DNA of 64,000 nt from Lunularia cruciata. Taxonomy: Eukaryota > Streptophyta > Marchantiopsida > Lunulariales > Lunulariaceae. The first letter of the stretch is position 1; every line of letters begins with the position of its first letter. Under the pieces are notes generated by a model. The model was not told where the DNA came from and ran no database searches. It was given only the letters and a program-made list of their open reading frames with translations. The DNA lies in NCBI GenBank assembly GCA_948567375.1, contig OX419756.1, forward strand, positions 66,256,552 to 66,320,551, written 5' to 3'. Positions 10,219 through 22,927 of the stretch are shown piece by piece. A program made the translations under genes and the position numbers.

Positions 10219-12567
10219 TTAGGTTCGGGTACACCAGGACAAATTTCGTTCCATATCGGAAGAGAATGCCGTGATTGTGAGAGGTAGCTCCAGTTTACAG
10301 GAGTGAAAGCAAAATGAGCGACGCGGCATAGATTCAGAGAAAGCGTTCTAATAAAGTTAACGAAAGTGGAAGAAGAATGGAGGAAACAGTCTGGTTCAAA
10401 CATGGATTGCATTTGGAGTATATTCGGTGACAGACTAACAAACTCGTTAAGGCTCAGGATATCATGCAGATGCCAATAACCCAAATAGGCTGTTGATATA
10501 AGGGACATCTTCTGAAGCTCCTGGGTAAAAGATAAAGCCACAACCTCTTGAGGTTCCAGTGTCACTACACAGAAGTTCTGCACTGGCCCATCAGACGGAT
10601 CCAAATGAGGAGTAGCGCCATCAGGGGGAGGATCTAAGAACTGCTCCCTTGAATTAACGGAGCTCTGGAACCATGCGCGTTCCCTTATCTGCAAAAACAA
10701 AAAATGGGTCTTGAGACTCTCCAGCCATATATTGGTAACTGAAGGTAATTTCTATCAGAAGTTTCGATAGACCTGTAAAATGCGAATATTATACCTAGAG
10801 ACAGACTAGCAAAAGAACGTTTACAGTATTATGTACTGTATGAAGCAAACTCTCAGCTGTGTCAGAGATACATTGCATACACCAGTAAAATGGCATGAAA
10901 GCGAAAGGAGATAACCAAGGAGCTGATCAAAGAACTAAAATCAACATTTAAACCAGGATATAGATACCTTCAGCCGTTGAGGGTTGGGATCTTCGTATCC
11001 GATGACAGCTAGAATGCCACTTATTCGAAATTGCTCCCTTGATTCTGTGAAATACCAGCAAGCCTTCTTGGAACATTGGAGTCAGGCTCATTATCCAGGG
11101 AGGACTCCTTAAAAACATGACTCAAGATAAATGTGGACGGTACATTTCGGTGGATGAAGGGGTAGCTCATCCTCTTCTTAAAACTCAACCAAAACAACCG
11201 TGGAGGACCGGCTTCGTGAAGAGCTCATATTAACTCCAACTCACGGAAACAGTCAGAGAGAATGTGATGCGGATGTGCCTTACCTCACCATATGCTTGTT
11301 CCTTAATTTCCTGGACCTGAATTCAGATAAAAAGTTCTCAAAAGTCAAATCTTTCCATGCACCTGCGAAACCGAGAAGAATCACATACGACGATCAATTC
11401 GAACGACCCTAACGACCAACCTCTGATCGCCGCCCATGAACTACTACTAGAGGACAAGGCAACGGGAAATCAACAGAAAGATCATAAGACTAGTTGATGG
11501 AACCTGCCTTCTGCGAGAGAGCGTGCGTTGTGAATTGCAGCTTTTCAGTTCCTTCAATGAACCCTCTGAGATGAAAGAAAAGTTAGTTCTAGTGCTGGCC
11601 CTGTCATCCGACGTGAATTATAACTGAGTCACGACTTATGTATACACGTCCTTTCTTAGGTCCCATGTGACTCTAAAATAATCTAATAAAGCAGAAAATT
11701 TCTGTCACTGGAAAGGTTTTAGTAATCGACTAAAATCATACTCACACAATATTCTACTCAAAACTCGGAGCCACATTCTCAGAACAATAATGTGGATGCA
11801 TACTCTGACGCTGCTGTTTCGTATTAAAAGATGGCCTTAATTTATAGAAAGACGTTAAGAGAAAGTCTTAGATCCAAGAATGTGTAATCCCAAAGAGAAC
11901 TTCCCGTTTGGTAGCTAAAAGCAATATCTGCTATATCAAGGCGATCAGTGACCAAAGGCTGGTATATCGAGTTCATGGAAGTGCCTTGACCTACGGACTT
12001 ATGCGAAGAAAGATGATATTTTGGATGCTCAAAATGTGAAGATGACTGTCTTTCATATCCAAAACAGCCAGCATAACCAAGTCAATTGTAGAAAGTGGAG
12101 ATGGCCATGCACAAGCCTGATGAGACGAATGACGATTCATAAACCACCAAGGTGCGAGGTGATACCTGAATACTACAGTCCTGTTAGCTGGCCTCCCATT
12201 CTTATTAACAGTAGCCTGCCATCATCAACACTACAGTTCAAATATGGAATGCAATCGAATCGGACTCTGTGTCATAGATACAGGATCCTGAAGAAATCAT
12301 TCTGCTGCAAAATCCTTGCACTATAATCTACCCATAATCATTTTTCCAGAAACTGTCTGCGCTGCCTATCTACTGCAGCAAGCAAACCAGCATTCAAACC
12401 ACAAAGCGACGAGAAGCAATACGATCATACGGGAACGAACGGCAGAGTCTCCAAGGAGACGACAAGAAGTAGTACTGCACCAGCTGAAAGTATTGGGAGG
12501 TTATCAGGTGCTTGTTCGCTTGCAGAGATTCTAAAAGGAGCTGACGCCAGGGCAACACTGTCGCCAT
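10219..12567 (-). CDS. PNPOx/Alr4036-type FMN-binding split-barrel protein, seven exons
   Basis: I rebuilt this gene by matching splice signals to the family. It resembles the plant pyridoxamine 5'-phosphate oxidase-like family (Alr4036-type FMN-binding domain), whose physiological substrate is not settled. Exons on the minus strand: 12567-12481, 12215-12166, 11565-11508, 11316-11284, 11063-10968, 10688-10545 and 10347-10219. They total 597 nt, or 198 residues plus stop, which matches the family length I remember. Landmarks: an N-terminus containing PWRQLLLESLQANKH, then GRPANRTVVFR (exon 2, flavin-binding strand), GFIEGTEKLQFTT (exon 3), VQEIKEQAYGE (exon 4), ACWYFTESREQFRISG (exon 5), and RERAWF plus DPSDGPVQNF (exon 6). 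Introns are GT-AG except intron 3, whose donor appears to be GC (11507-11506). The end of exon 6 and all of exon 7 are the least certain. The neighbouring genes give no functional clue. Confidence 0.8.
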
Positions 12568-15500
12568 AACTGGTGCGTTGCACGAAGGAGAGAAGCCTAC
12601 CACACTCGTGAGCCGACTCAATTTTCTCGGGTTTGGGCACCAGATTCTCATTCCCCGCCGCACACCTCCTCGTCATTATTAGGTTTCCAACACGTAACCT
12701 GCTGCTTCTCCACTAGTGCTCCCGACTGACCTGGCCTCGATGCACATATGATTTCACGCCAAGTGGACCTCCCTCCTCGATCAAGCTGCGTTCCTCACGA
12801 ACTTGAAGCTCTTCATTCCTCTCTGTCAACTTCTCGTCCTTCTATTGTCCCTTTGCGCTTCCATGTCCGTTTCCAGCTTTCCAGTTGTTGCACACTTCTT
12901 GCTCGATGACGAAGCTCTTCTTGTACTTTGTGAGCTCTTTCTTTTCTTGTCTTTATATTGGTATACGAGCTGACATCTTCGTTAATCTTAGATAACATCA
13001 TTTTGTTTCTTGATTCATGCTCTGATTCGTTATATGACATTTTGGAGGAGTGTTACACTAATTTGTACATAAGGTGCACAATGTTTTTCTCCAAAAGCCG
13101 TTACGATGATTATTCGGCTCCACATATTTTCCATAGATTTAAATACTCTCTAGATTCCATATATATTTTGCTTTAATACCATTTCAAAGTAATAATCGGT
13201 CCTTCTTTGAGCGTCTTCCTCAATTTAAAAAAAATATAAATATAAGAACTAGTTCATTTATGTGATGCAATCAAATACGACTTATACTCATTTTCACATT
13301 CAATTTGAATCTCAATCATAGTCTGACTCCAATTCATACTTCGCTCTGGTGAGGAGAAATACAGTGATCCATTGAAAGATCTATTTTGGTGAAGGTTACA
13401 TCATATTCATAGAGATACATTGTTGGATTTATGAGTAAAAATTCAATGATTGAATTTGATAATTATCTGATAAGCTTTTATAAAATATTTTAAGATCCAT
13501 GTTCTTTGAATTGCACGCTTTCTGTTGATTCTTCAAGTTGTATAATATCTGTCTTTAAAAGTATTACCTTGATAGTAGAAATTAACACCTATACAAGAAG
13601 AAACTTCCAATTCAAGTGACTATTTTATGAGATTTTGTATTTATATTTCTAATATTTTATGAGTACATATTATATTATTTTATGAGTACCATTAGAATTA
13701 AAAATCCATAACAAAGGTAAAGAAGTTAGAACAACATAACTTTATTTTCTGAAAATAATTTAATGACTTCTACAGTACATGAAATTTGTCGATAATAGTA
13801 CATGAAAATTTTATAGACGTATATGTGACCATCTTCAGAATCTGATAGAATGTAGAAGATGGGCTGAAACAGTGAACTTAATGGATGATCATATCTTGTA
13901 CTTTAAGTCTCTTAGAATTATATTATTGTGTTGTAGATTGGATGTTCAACAAGAACAAAAAGCTTTCCCAGATTAATAAGATTGCGTTATACTTGTCTAT
14001 CAGAAAGAGAAGTTTCTCCATGCATGTTCATTATATGTCTAATAGTATAATTTATAATACAGTTAATAATTATTATGACAACCATAAATTCAGATTGTGG
14101 GAAATAATTCTACTTTTACTACAAAAGGCTAATATGTGCTGACTGTGTTTCGATTTACAAGTTGCCATTCAGAGCTTTCAACCGAGCACCCGAGTGCATC
14201 CACAGAAGTAATACCCCGCGGGTGTATGTGTCTGATCGCTACTGAAAGCAGCTGAAACCCTCTACACAAAGATGTGATCGCTTTACAGATAAAACAGAGG
14301 TTGCCATTTCCCTTGTTGCCAAAGTTGCATGCACAGGTACACCTCAACAGTTGAGTGAAAAGCATCATCAATGACAGAACGGATCCAACGCGGGATTTAG
14401 TTCTGTGTTGAAACTCATGCTCTAACATGCCACGGACATTTTCACAACAGAAGCAATGGCCTCACTCCCGAATTACCGATAGCTCTGCCGCCCTGGACTT
14501 ACGACATGTTTCTCGTGGAGCTATCATGGATGTTCAACGACATGCGGGTACTGTATGTATACGTATACGATGCGCGCTATATATCTTACTTGCAGGTTTA
14601 AGCTAGTTGTTCCTCTGTCAGCTACCATCTTATGATGATGATACGAAGTGCATAGTTCTCTGTTGAAGCGAACTCTAAAGTCTGGCAGGCTTAAGCCAGC
14701 TCAAGCTCTGTCAGGTACCCTTTCTGAATATCATTACCCTTTCCAGCAGCTTGTAGTTCTTTCGAGAAACGGATGCTCTTACCTATTCTGGAGACCAAGC
14801 AGCAGGTCCAAGACTTTGCAGTCGAGTTTTGTCCCAACAAAAGAAAATCCAAATGTGTTCCTTGCAAGTTCGTTGGGTCAAGGCCCAGTAAGTCTAATGG
14901 TTACCCTAAAGAAAAAGTTTAGAGAGAGGGAGTTTAGAATATTTATCTGAGTTGCACGGTCACTCTCTACAATACACCTATTCCCGGCGTGATAATGCCG
15001 TCTTCCGCTCATGTTTGCTCCGAACTTGCGCTCAGCAAGGAAAGGCATGGATGTACAATATCTATGGCAATAACGTCTAGATCTAAAATAGGAGCGATTG
15101 GGAGACCACTTCAGGACGGTATTTTTCTCAGAATCTCATTTCTGGTCAGAGCAATCACCCTGAGTTGTTACTGTAGTCACAAGAAAAGCTGCTTATAGAC
15201 TCTTTGATACATTGGATGAATAAATGAACCACTTTCGGGGAAAGCGGGAAAATCTATCATGATCCAAATAGCCTGTGGGCTAAAGGAGCCTACTTCCTTT
15301 CTTTCTGTGCCTGCTTGTATGCAGAGGGTCCATGGAGATCATACTCAATATCTACACAGTGTACTACTCCTCGCACAAACGTCACACACACATATTTACT
15401 TTGATATCTGTGTCTTTCTCATCCAGCGCGACTATTTATTGTTGACACCTGAGCTTCGACCTGGCTTTGGCATGGCACGTCCCTGGGTAACAAAAAGAAT

Positions 15501-15584
15501 TCAACGGACAGGAAAATTTAACTCTAGATTGAATTACGTGCTTAAAGCATGACTGTCCATGTAGATAGACACTGCAGTTACGGG
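12568..15584. other. Upstream region of the PNPOx-like gene plus an AT-rich block
   Basis: 12568-12950 is probably promoter or 5' UTR of the minus-strand gene ending at 10219. 13000-14130 is AT-rich and carries no recognisable coding sequence. From 14130 the composition returns to mixed. Frames such as 14129-14428 (-) and 14648-14950 (+) match nothing I know. Confidence 0.4.
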
Positions 15585-15618
15585 TCCTTTGTAGATGCTT
15601 AGAAGCATCTACAAAGGA
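15585..15618. repeat. Perfect 16-bp inverted repeat with 2-nt loop
   Basis: tcctttgtagatgctt (15585-15600) is followed by ag and then its exact complement aagcatctacaaagga (15603-15618). The stem is too short and the loop too tight for a plant microRNA precursor. It is not followed by a U-tract. It could be a cruciform-prone site or a footprint of mobile DNA. Confidence 0.8.
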
Positions 15619-18600
15619 AGCATTAGACCAAGAGTTGCCCCGATCCTGCCGGCAAATTTTATGTCGAATAGATAGACAGGAGCTAGAGCGATGTACATGT
15701 TGGCCTCAGGCAAAAGTCAAGATCATGATTACTAAAAGTAGACCACTGTTGCCGCCTATACAATACCGAGTTTGTCCTGGATTTCTTTTATTGAAATGTT
15801 TACGTTATGATGGAGCTGGTCTGTTAACGTTGCAACCACGTGCAACAAATATGTGTTTGTTGAACAGATTACACAGTGGAGTCTGTAATACATCTATTAA
15901 CAAACGCAGGAGGACTTTCAAGAGGCTGTAACGGAAGCAATATAGAAATCCTGCGTTCAGTTCTAGGGATTCAGGGCGGTTTAAGCATAGAATTGGTCTT
16001 AAAAGTCGTCGAAAAACCTACCTTCAGATATTGTTACAGTTCTAGAATGCAGTCCAATTGTGTGTAGATTGGACAGATTCATATTGGCTTACATGATCCT
16101 GAAGAGTCTACCCTACCTTTTTAGCATTGTTGGACACCGGGACAAAAGTCACACTTTCGATCACAAGCCCGGACGTGCACAAGTAGATAGAATATCGTCG
16201 TGACGATCGACTTCAAATCTTTACTTCATAATCAGGTCCCTTGAACCTGCGTGCATTTTACATTACAATTGTATCCATGCTTTGTCTTTGAGATGCAAGC
16301 AAGTAGGAAGAAACTGCAAATAATTAATGACTACTTAAATGAGCCAATATGACGTTTCTGGATCCATCAGTTTTTGAAGTTCGATGGGTAAAGAGGTGGT
16401 GAGAAGTATGGTGGAAAGAGCATGAAGAAAGTATGTGAGTTGGTGATCTCGTGTCTCCTGCCCTGCCCTGAACTTCCGTCATTCGTGTTGAGGGAAGTGT
16501 CAACAAATTATCTGTTTTTGGGAGATCATTATGCGAACAAGTTTCCAGAGAATATGCAAACACTTTTTACTAGCTTTCCGGATTGATTGCGAGTATTCCC
16601 GCAGATCAAGGCATTTTAAACTGATGTTGAACCTAGGGGGTTATCCAGGTACAGCTCTTACAAAACCTCCCGCTGCTTGAAGTAATCCAGTTACAGCTCA
16701 ACAACCATACGGCATCCAATCCAGCCAGTCTTTCGACACTGGATGACGTGAAAAGAGAGCGTGACTACTGCGTAATTTGACTCTTCTAGTCTGGATCGTG
16801 CGATGTCGTGGAGCCGTTGAGTTTCACGTCTCCACCGATTATCCTGGGCCCCTTTGATGTTGAATGCCATTTGGTTGTATCATCATAGTCGGGCCTGGAT
16901 ATCGAGCAGGATCTATCACCGCAGGAACCATGTACCCAGAGAACGTAGGACTTGGAATAATTCCAAATTTAATAAGGCTTTCAAATTAAACATAAATTTA
17001 TTGTTGAGGACCTCTAGAACCTGCAATGTTTCCCTGGACAATCGTAAAAGTATTTTGTTCCCGACACTTGTACAATCTGTCTGATTTTATTATCACATGT
17101 ACGTTGTCGTCAGACCTTTCGTGAGATGTGTAATGTATTGAGGAATAAATTATCTCAGTGAATGACTGAGGAATAAACGCAGCGAGACTTGTGACCTTAT
17201 CAATAATCAGTCCTAAGAGGCTGATGAATATAGGAACTAGGTACTGATGAAGTAACACTCCCGTAACCACATGTATCAGCCAAGACTCAGGTTGAATGAG
17301 CTAAATTGTATTTTCCATATATATGTTGAGAGAAAAGAAGGACCCCAGGGGTTGCTCAGGAGTGTGAGGGCCCGTGGCTCTGTGTGTGCAGGCTCTTTGT
17401 ATTGGGTTTGTGAGCTAATTATTTTGCTTTGTACAGGGGCAGTGCTACCTTTCCAAAATAATGCTGTAGATGTCTCGAAGGTTGTCCTAAACAGATCGAT
17501 ACACCGTGTTTCCTCCTTTTCCAGGACTCGAGGAGATGGCGTCATGGCTACCGCAAGCGTCCACGGACTCAGACAAGAAGCTTTATCAGCGGATAAAGGC
17601 ATCGTGTCATCTTCCTGCAATTTCATGTCGCGCCTTGGACTAATATCTGGACTCTTCGGGTTGGCCACATGAAGGAATTCCAAGAACGTTATCAAGAGGT
17701 TATGTAAATCTTCCATCTGATGTGCCCGCCCCCACGAGGAGCAAAGTTCACTGGTCAGTTGAGCCAAGGATACGGTTTGGTTGTAGATGAAATATTATGG
17801 TTTTGTGCAGTAAATTACTAAAATATAACGACTGACATGGTGTCGCCAAATTTTCTACATGAATTTGTCGGCTGTTGTCATTCCGGGAGCTAGAGACGAC
17901 GAAGTATACGTAAGACATAAAACCATTGAGAGAAACTGCCATCTATCCTCTGCGCCACGACAAAAACATGGAGAGTATTTTGACGCGTAAAGAGTGAGCA
18001 GGATCTGGAGAAATCAGCTGACTGGTTTGATTTGACCATGAACCGGACTGGCAGGTATTATCTCTTACAATTGACGGAGGAAGTCGAATTATGCACATCT
18101 ATCTACAGTTCTTTGTATGCTCCTTCGAGCTTCGAATCCTCTCCTTTTTTTGTGTCACATTTGCAAATGCTCTTCTAAAAGCTGCAGTCATTTTCTAAGT
18201 TTATTATTACCAATCAGAACTCAATGTTCTCTAAAGATTTTAATATGCTTGACATACTCGTCGACGCCAATCAAAGGCGACGACTGTGGAGTATCCTATG
18301 CATCCTTTTTGATTTGTACTCATCACTGCATCTAATTCCAGTACTGTGTAGATTTCCACCAATATACTTAAGTAGCACGCTGTGAGAAAGTCGTTAGAAT
18401 CCTGATGGATGTTGTGACAACTAGTCAATATTGGCCATATCAATATTTCCTTAAATCTTCTACAGATAGTCTTTCAACAGGAAGTGTCACGACATGAAGT
18501 TGATGTCGCGAGGGACAACAACTCTTCGACGCGGTTCCTCAACACCCCACACAAGCATCCTGGTCGGCCCCCGGTACCAGCTAAAGAAGAGTCCCTGATA

Positions 18601-20982
18601 CTTGTGACAGGGAACCACGAGAGTGAATCCGGTTACAAAGGACAACAGAAATACTTCGCACATCCCAGACAAGGGCTGATTAGTCCACAAGCTAATCTAT
18701 ATTTCTTGGCTAGCTTGCGTATACTGCTTGCAATTAGGTGACATCAGTACTGATGTGTGATCTCAACTACGGTTGTTCCATGCATCAGGACGGACGGATA
18801 TGAAAGAGGAGAGCGCTGCGGAGGAACCCATGATTCTTCAGTCGTAGGTGCTATCTCGGAAAGGACACTCCAATTTTACTTCAGCATCCTGTTCATGATC
18901 ACCTCACTCACTGAGTTTTGTGTGATCAGCGAGTGCTTATCTTTAAACCGTGATAGGTGGAGGTCCAGCTCATGAGTGAGGATCCGTCGAGAGAAGTGGC
19001 CAGCACCACATTCTCCACCGAACGGTGGTCGAGGCGAAAGTTCCCGACATCAGTAGCGTGAATCAGAGTACGCGCGCGCGTGATGTGTCCATTTTCTTCG
19101 ACGCCTTCGAGCCTTGGACTGCTTATACTTGGAGTCCGTACTTCGAGCCGCTCCACCTGGACAAGTTATTCACATCCACGGTCAGCAGCTTTGACGCCGC
19201 ACAATTCATGGCGGCATTGTCATGCTCGCAGATCATAAATGAGCATTTCAACCAGTTGATTCCCTGAATCAGCTGGTTAAGCAGATTCTCTAAACTTGAT
19301 CCTAGAGTCAAGAGACAGAAAGTGCTGTCATTTTCTGCCGATTTATTTTGTAATAGTGCGCGCTAAATTGTCTCTGCTTTGGCTCTCGACATGAACGGAC
19401 ATTACTAAAGATCCCAGTAGTGAGGCATATGGTACCTTTTCCATCCATCGTTTGTCTCCAGGGGAAGATACCTACGGTAATATAGCTATAGTTCAGACCT
19501 AATCAGTTCCTTCCTCACGATTGATACCGATAGAATCGTCCTTCATCGCTTTACATCCTTCCTAGAGTCAAAGAAGGTGGAGGAGGGTTCTTTTTCCTTC
19601 CTTTTCTTCTTTTTCTTCGGACGGGAACTTCTAAGCCACTGCAGATAATGTACCATACGGCTCGTCAGTCTGATAACAGCAATCATCATCAATGTTCCTA
19701 CCAACACTTGTAGGGAATGTCCGAGAAATTCAACTCGGTCGTTGTGTCTCGAGTCTGACAACGTGAGTATGTTGGGTGCAGAAACCCCAAGCCAAACAAC
19801 TTGTAGTACACTGGCAAGAGCCTTCTGCAGTAATCTTGACAAGTGAACCGCTCGTCATATAACGATATGACTAGTCAACTGCTGCTGGTTGTCAATACTC
19901 CATACCATCGTTATCAGCACTCGCCGCATGGGACCCAACAGCAACGAATTGCAGGCCGTGGTTTGGCAAGTGACTGATTTAACTGGGAACATCACAGGTT
20001 CAAACTTCTGTAGTCTGTTTTGGTCTCCTTCATGTCCCACATCTCCTGCGAGTTTGCTCGTAATTACTTTTTCCGGCAGTTTACAGACTGCAGGTGGCGC
20101 TGTTGGCCCATTTGCAGAGGGAGTGTGCCTGCGACTTCGCAATCTTCGGGGTTTGTGGTAGAAACTATATTTCTGACTATCGCGCATAAGTTCCAACCTT
20201 GTTCCAAGTCCAAATCTGAGACCCCATGGCCCTTGTTGATAAATGCGTCCCAAGAATTTGATTGATGACATGGATGTAAAGCCGTACGTGATATCTTGAG
20301 GGGTCTTCACAACTAAACGTGACTACTGCGTAGCTCTAGTCGAAGCCAGAGTTTGATGCGGATGGGCTGTGGAAATACAGTTTTGCTGTATTCAATGATA
20401 GAGGTGAACATAAAATTTCGTGTAGGAATGAAAAGGAAGTATGTATATGAATTATAAGCGCGGCTCAATAACAAGTCCAAAGAGCATGGATTGAGGACTC
20501 AAAAGTACATGTACCTAGATCAATTTACATTAGTAGCTTTCCGGCCTTCAAGTCTCCACAGACACCTTGTACTAACATACGTATCTGAGAAGGCCTAGCC
20601 TGGGTTTCTCGAATTTACGAGCTATTCAATTTCCCGGCAGAGATCATATGTATGTTTCATGAACCACATCCTTCATTCTTGACTTCTCCCGACTGAAACC
20701 TACCATTAATTCCAACCTTGTAATTATACTCCGATCCTCTCCCCTACCTTCCTAACTTGGAGCATAATACTGCTATCGATCGGCAAACTTCACAGTTCCC
20801 ATTCTCATTTGTACGCACAAAGAAGGCGCAGATAGTGTCATTGTTGGCTGCACAAAAATCTTGTAGCTGGAGCTTAAGCTATGAATGAGCCTGGCAAGCA
20901 TACTACGAGATCCGCAGGTTCCCCTGCCGGATTTTCGAGTAATTTAAGGGTTTAGTTGTGCGCAGCGCGCGATTGAGTTCAC
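15619..20982. other. Gene-island spacer, no gene recognised
   Basis: The stretch has mixed composition with many short overlapping frames. Two are worth naming. 19543-19842 (-) has a hydrophobic stretch (VLVGTLMMIAVIRL) followed by a lysine-rich run (PKKKKKRKEKE), as in a membrane-anchored protein with a basic tail. 17271-17672 (+) and 17276-17767 (-) lie on opposite strands of the same DNA. None shows a family motif, and I could not join them to flanking exons. A 15-base word, cgtgactactgcgta, occurs at about 16760 and 20318. Confidence 0.35.
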
Positions 20983-22927
20983 TCACTCCTCCCATCTGTT
21001 TTTCGCACCAATTGTCACGTAATCCAGGGCCACCTTATCCCTAATTCTATGCCGGTTGGATCTCATGTTGTGGATGTAGTCGGGCCAGGCGAATTCTCGA
21101 AATTTTCTCGGATGGTCTGTGTCCACGAGCTCCTCGGGAGCTGACACGAGAATGTTGCTGGGTGGGTTCAAGGCATATATTACAGACAGGCGCCACTTTT
21201 GCTTCTCTGTCAGGAGGACTTGGTGAACAGCACTTTCATATCTTCCATTGCTCCATGCCTGCACGTTTCAAAATCAACGATCAGCATACGTATCTCTGAC
21301 TCACTGGCTTGGAAAGATAGATAGCGTACACAACTCACTGTATAGTGTTCGACAACCTGGATTCAAACCTGTTCTGAATGGTTCAGAATCTGTCCTGTGA
21401 TTTCAAATCCAAGACACAACTACACTGCAGCTGTCTGGTTAGGTGACCGAATTTGGCTGCCTGCAGACACACAACCCCTGACTCATGTAAAGCAGTAGCA
21501 GAATGTGGGGTATTAACGCCAGGCTGAGCGAGATAGGCAGCTCTAATTCTGCATGCACTCTGACTTCCGACCAGGAAAAGGAAGTGCGACCAAGTCTCAG
21601 TCTTCAATCCAAGCCATGTGGAACATATAGAGAGGGAGGGAGGAACTGACCTCTAAGCAGTCACCAACATTGACAATAATTGCACCCGGCGTGGGATTAA
21701 CACTATACCAAATACCCTCCTTAAGCACTTGCAGACCGCCGACCTCATCCTGCTGCAGCATTACTAGTACGCTAGGATCAGAGTGAGGCCCAATCCCGAA
21801 GGTGACTGCTTGTGGAGGACAAGGTGGGTAACGGTTGAATCGCCAAGAGCTATCGAATTTTGTAGAATCCTCAAAAAACTTGGAGTAGTATTCGGCCGGA
21901 AGTTCTAGGTTCCGAGCAAGCAGCTGTAGAATCTGCATTGACAGGGTTTGCAAAGAGCTGCTGTAGTCCACGACTGCTTTCCTGAAGGAAGAGCCAAACA
22001 AACACGAATATACACATGTTCATCAAAATAAGTTCCCAAACTCGTACTCTACAACTCTGAATAAACTAAATTAGTCTGAACAGGAAGAATTCGCACTAAT
22101 AGATCTGACTCCCAGTGGTAGTTTAGGTAAAGGCAAAGGAGAGAAAGATGACACTAGCTACTGACGTGGTCCAGTCACTGTCATAGAAAGGTTCAGTATT
22201 TGTGTAGGAGACGACTTGCTGACTTCAGAAGGTGAGTTTGAGGAGCTAGACAGTGGACAATGGAGTCTTCAAGAACAATGTAAAAATGTTTGCTTGTACA
22301 AACGAGAAAGCTACGGCACCCCATCCCAGCCCTTTAGCTCTCGAAGTGACAGCGAGCATGGAAGGTCGAATGGACTTACCGAAAAGCGAGTCCTACTGGA
22401 TCCCCGTCAGGCCATATCGTTAGTCTAATCCGGTCCGCTTCGCAGGCTGGAGTCACGTTCGCAGCTAAAAACTCCATCCATGGAACCCTGCTTTTCAACC
22501 TCTCGTACCTGCCGCCGTAACCATAATAGTTGCCCACGGGATCTGTAGCACGCTCTTTGAGCTCTACAGGCATATCCAAAAAACTCATACCTGCAGAACG
22601 CATAGCATCACACACCGCATCCGGGACACCATGATTCACCACCTGGAAAAATCCCCACTCTTCGCATGCCTGCCCCACGTCCTTTGTTAATTTCTCAATG
22701 ACCTCAGGGTCTCCGGAAGAAAGACCCGAGAGGTCGATCACAGGCACTGTCTGCACACCATCTTCCGCAGGGGTCCACAAGTCTACCCTCTCGTAATCGG
22801 GCCAATTGTAGCGTTCCGGAAGTTGGTGCGCTGCAGGGTCCTGGAAGAGGCGAGATGTAATTTGGTGCACATTGTCCGGCCGCATCACTGCGACCTCCAC
22901 CCCACCATCTTTCGCCGAAGGAGCCAT
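20983..22927 (-). CDS. 2-oxoglutarate/Fe(II)-dependent dioxygenase, DOXC type, three exons
   Basis: Cytosolic non-haem iron oxygenase of the plant DOXC class, the group with gibberellin oxidases, flavonoid enzymes and many specialised-metabolism enzymes. Exons on the minus strand: 22927-22380, 21981-21651 and 21258-20983. Both introns are GT-AG, of 398 and 392 bases. The product is 384 residues. DIOX_N region: VPVIDLSGL at 61-69, then EEWGFFQVVNHGVPD at 89-103. Core: RYPPCP from 233, iron ligands H249, D251 (GPHSD) and H305 (ESAVH), and the 2-oxoglutarate-binding R316-x-S318 (WRLS). All catalytic residues are present and length is typical, so the gene looks intact. Substrate cannot be told from sequence. 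The N-terminal part resembles GA20ox/GA3ox-like and anthocyanidin/flavonol synthase-like proteins in general form only. No biosynthetic partner lies nearby. Confidence 0.9.
21259..21650 (-). other. Intron 2 of the dioxygenase gene
   Basis: It starts GAG/gtcagt and ends cgtgcag/GCATGG on the minus strand, in phase 0, between DCLE and AWSNGRY. In this class an intron just before the SNGRY block is common. Confidence 0.85.
21982..22379 (-). other. Intron 1 of the dioxygenase gene
   Basis: It starts TTTCG/gtaagt and ends ccttcag/GAAAGC on the minus strand. It splits an Arg codon (CG/G) and restores the frame into KAVVDYSSSL. Confidence 0.85.

Noticed and set aside
12813-13040. Minus-strand charged, coiled-coil-like ORF upstream of the PNPOx-like gene
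   Set aside because: No family resemblance and no splice sites joining it to the gene; composition explains the charged residues.
15585-15618. MicroRNA precursor
   Set aside because: The loop is 2 nt and the stem only 16 bp, too short for a plant pre-miRNA.
17271-17767. Long overlapping frames on opposite strands
   Set aside because: At most one strand could be coding, neither shows a motif, and no splice partners were found.
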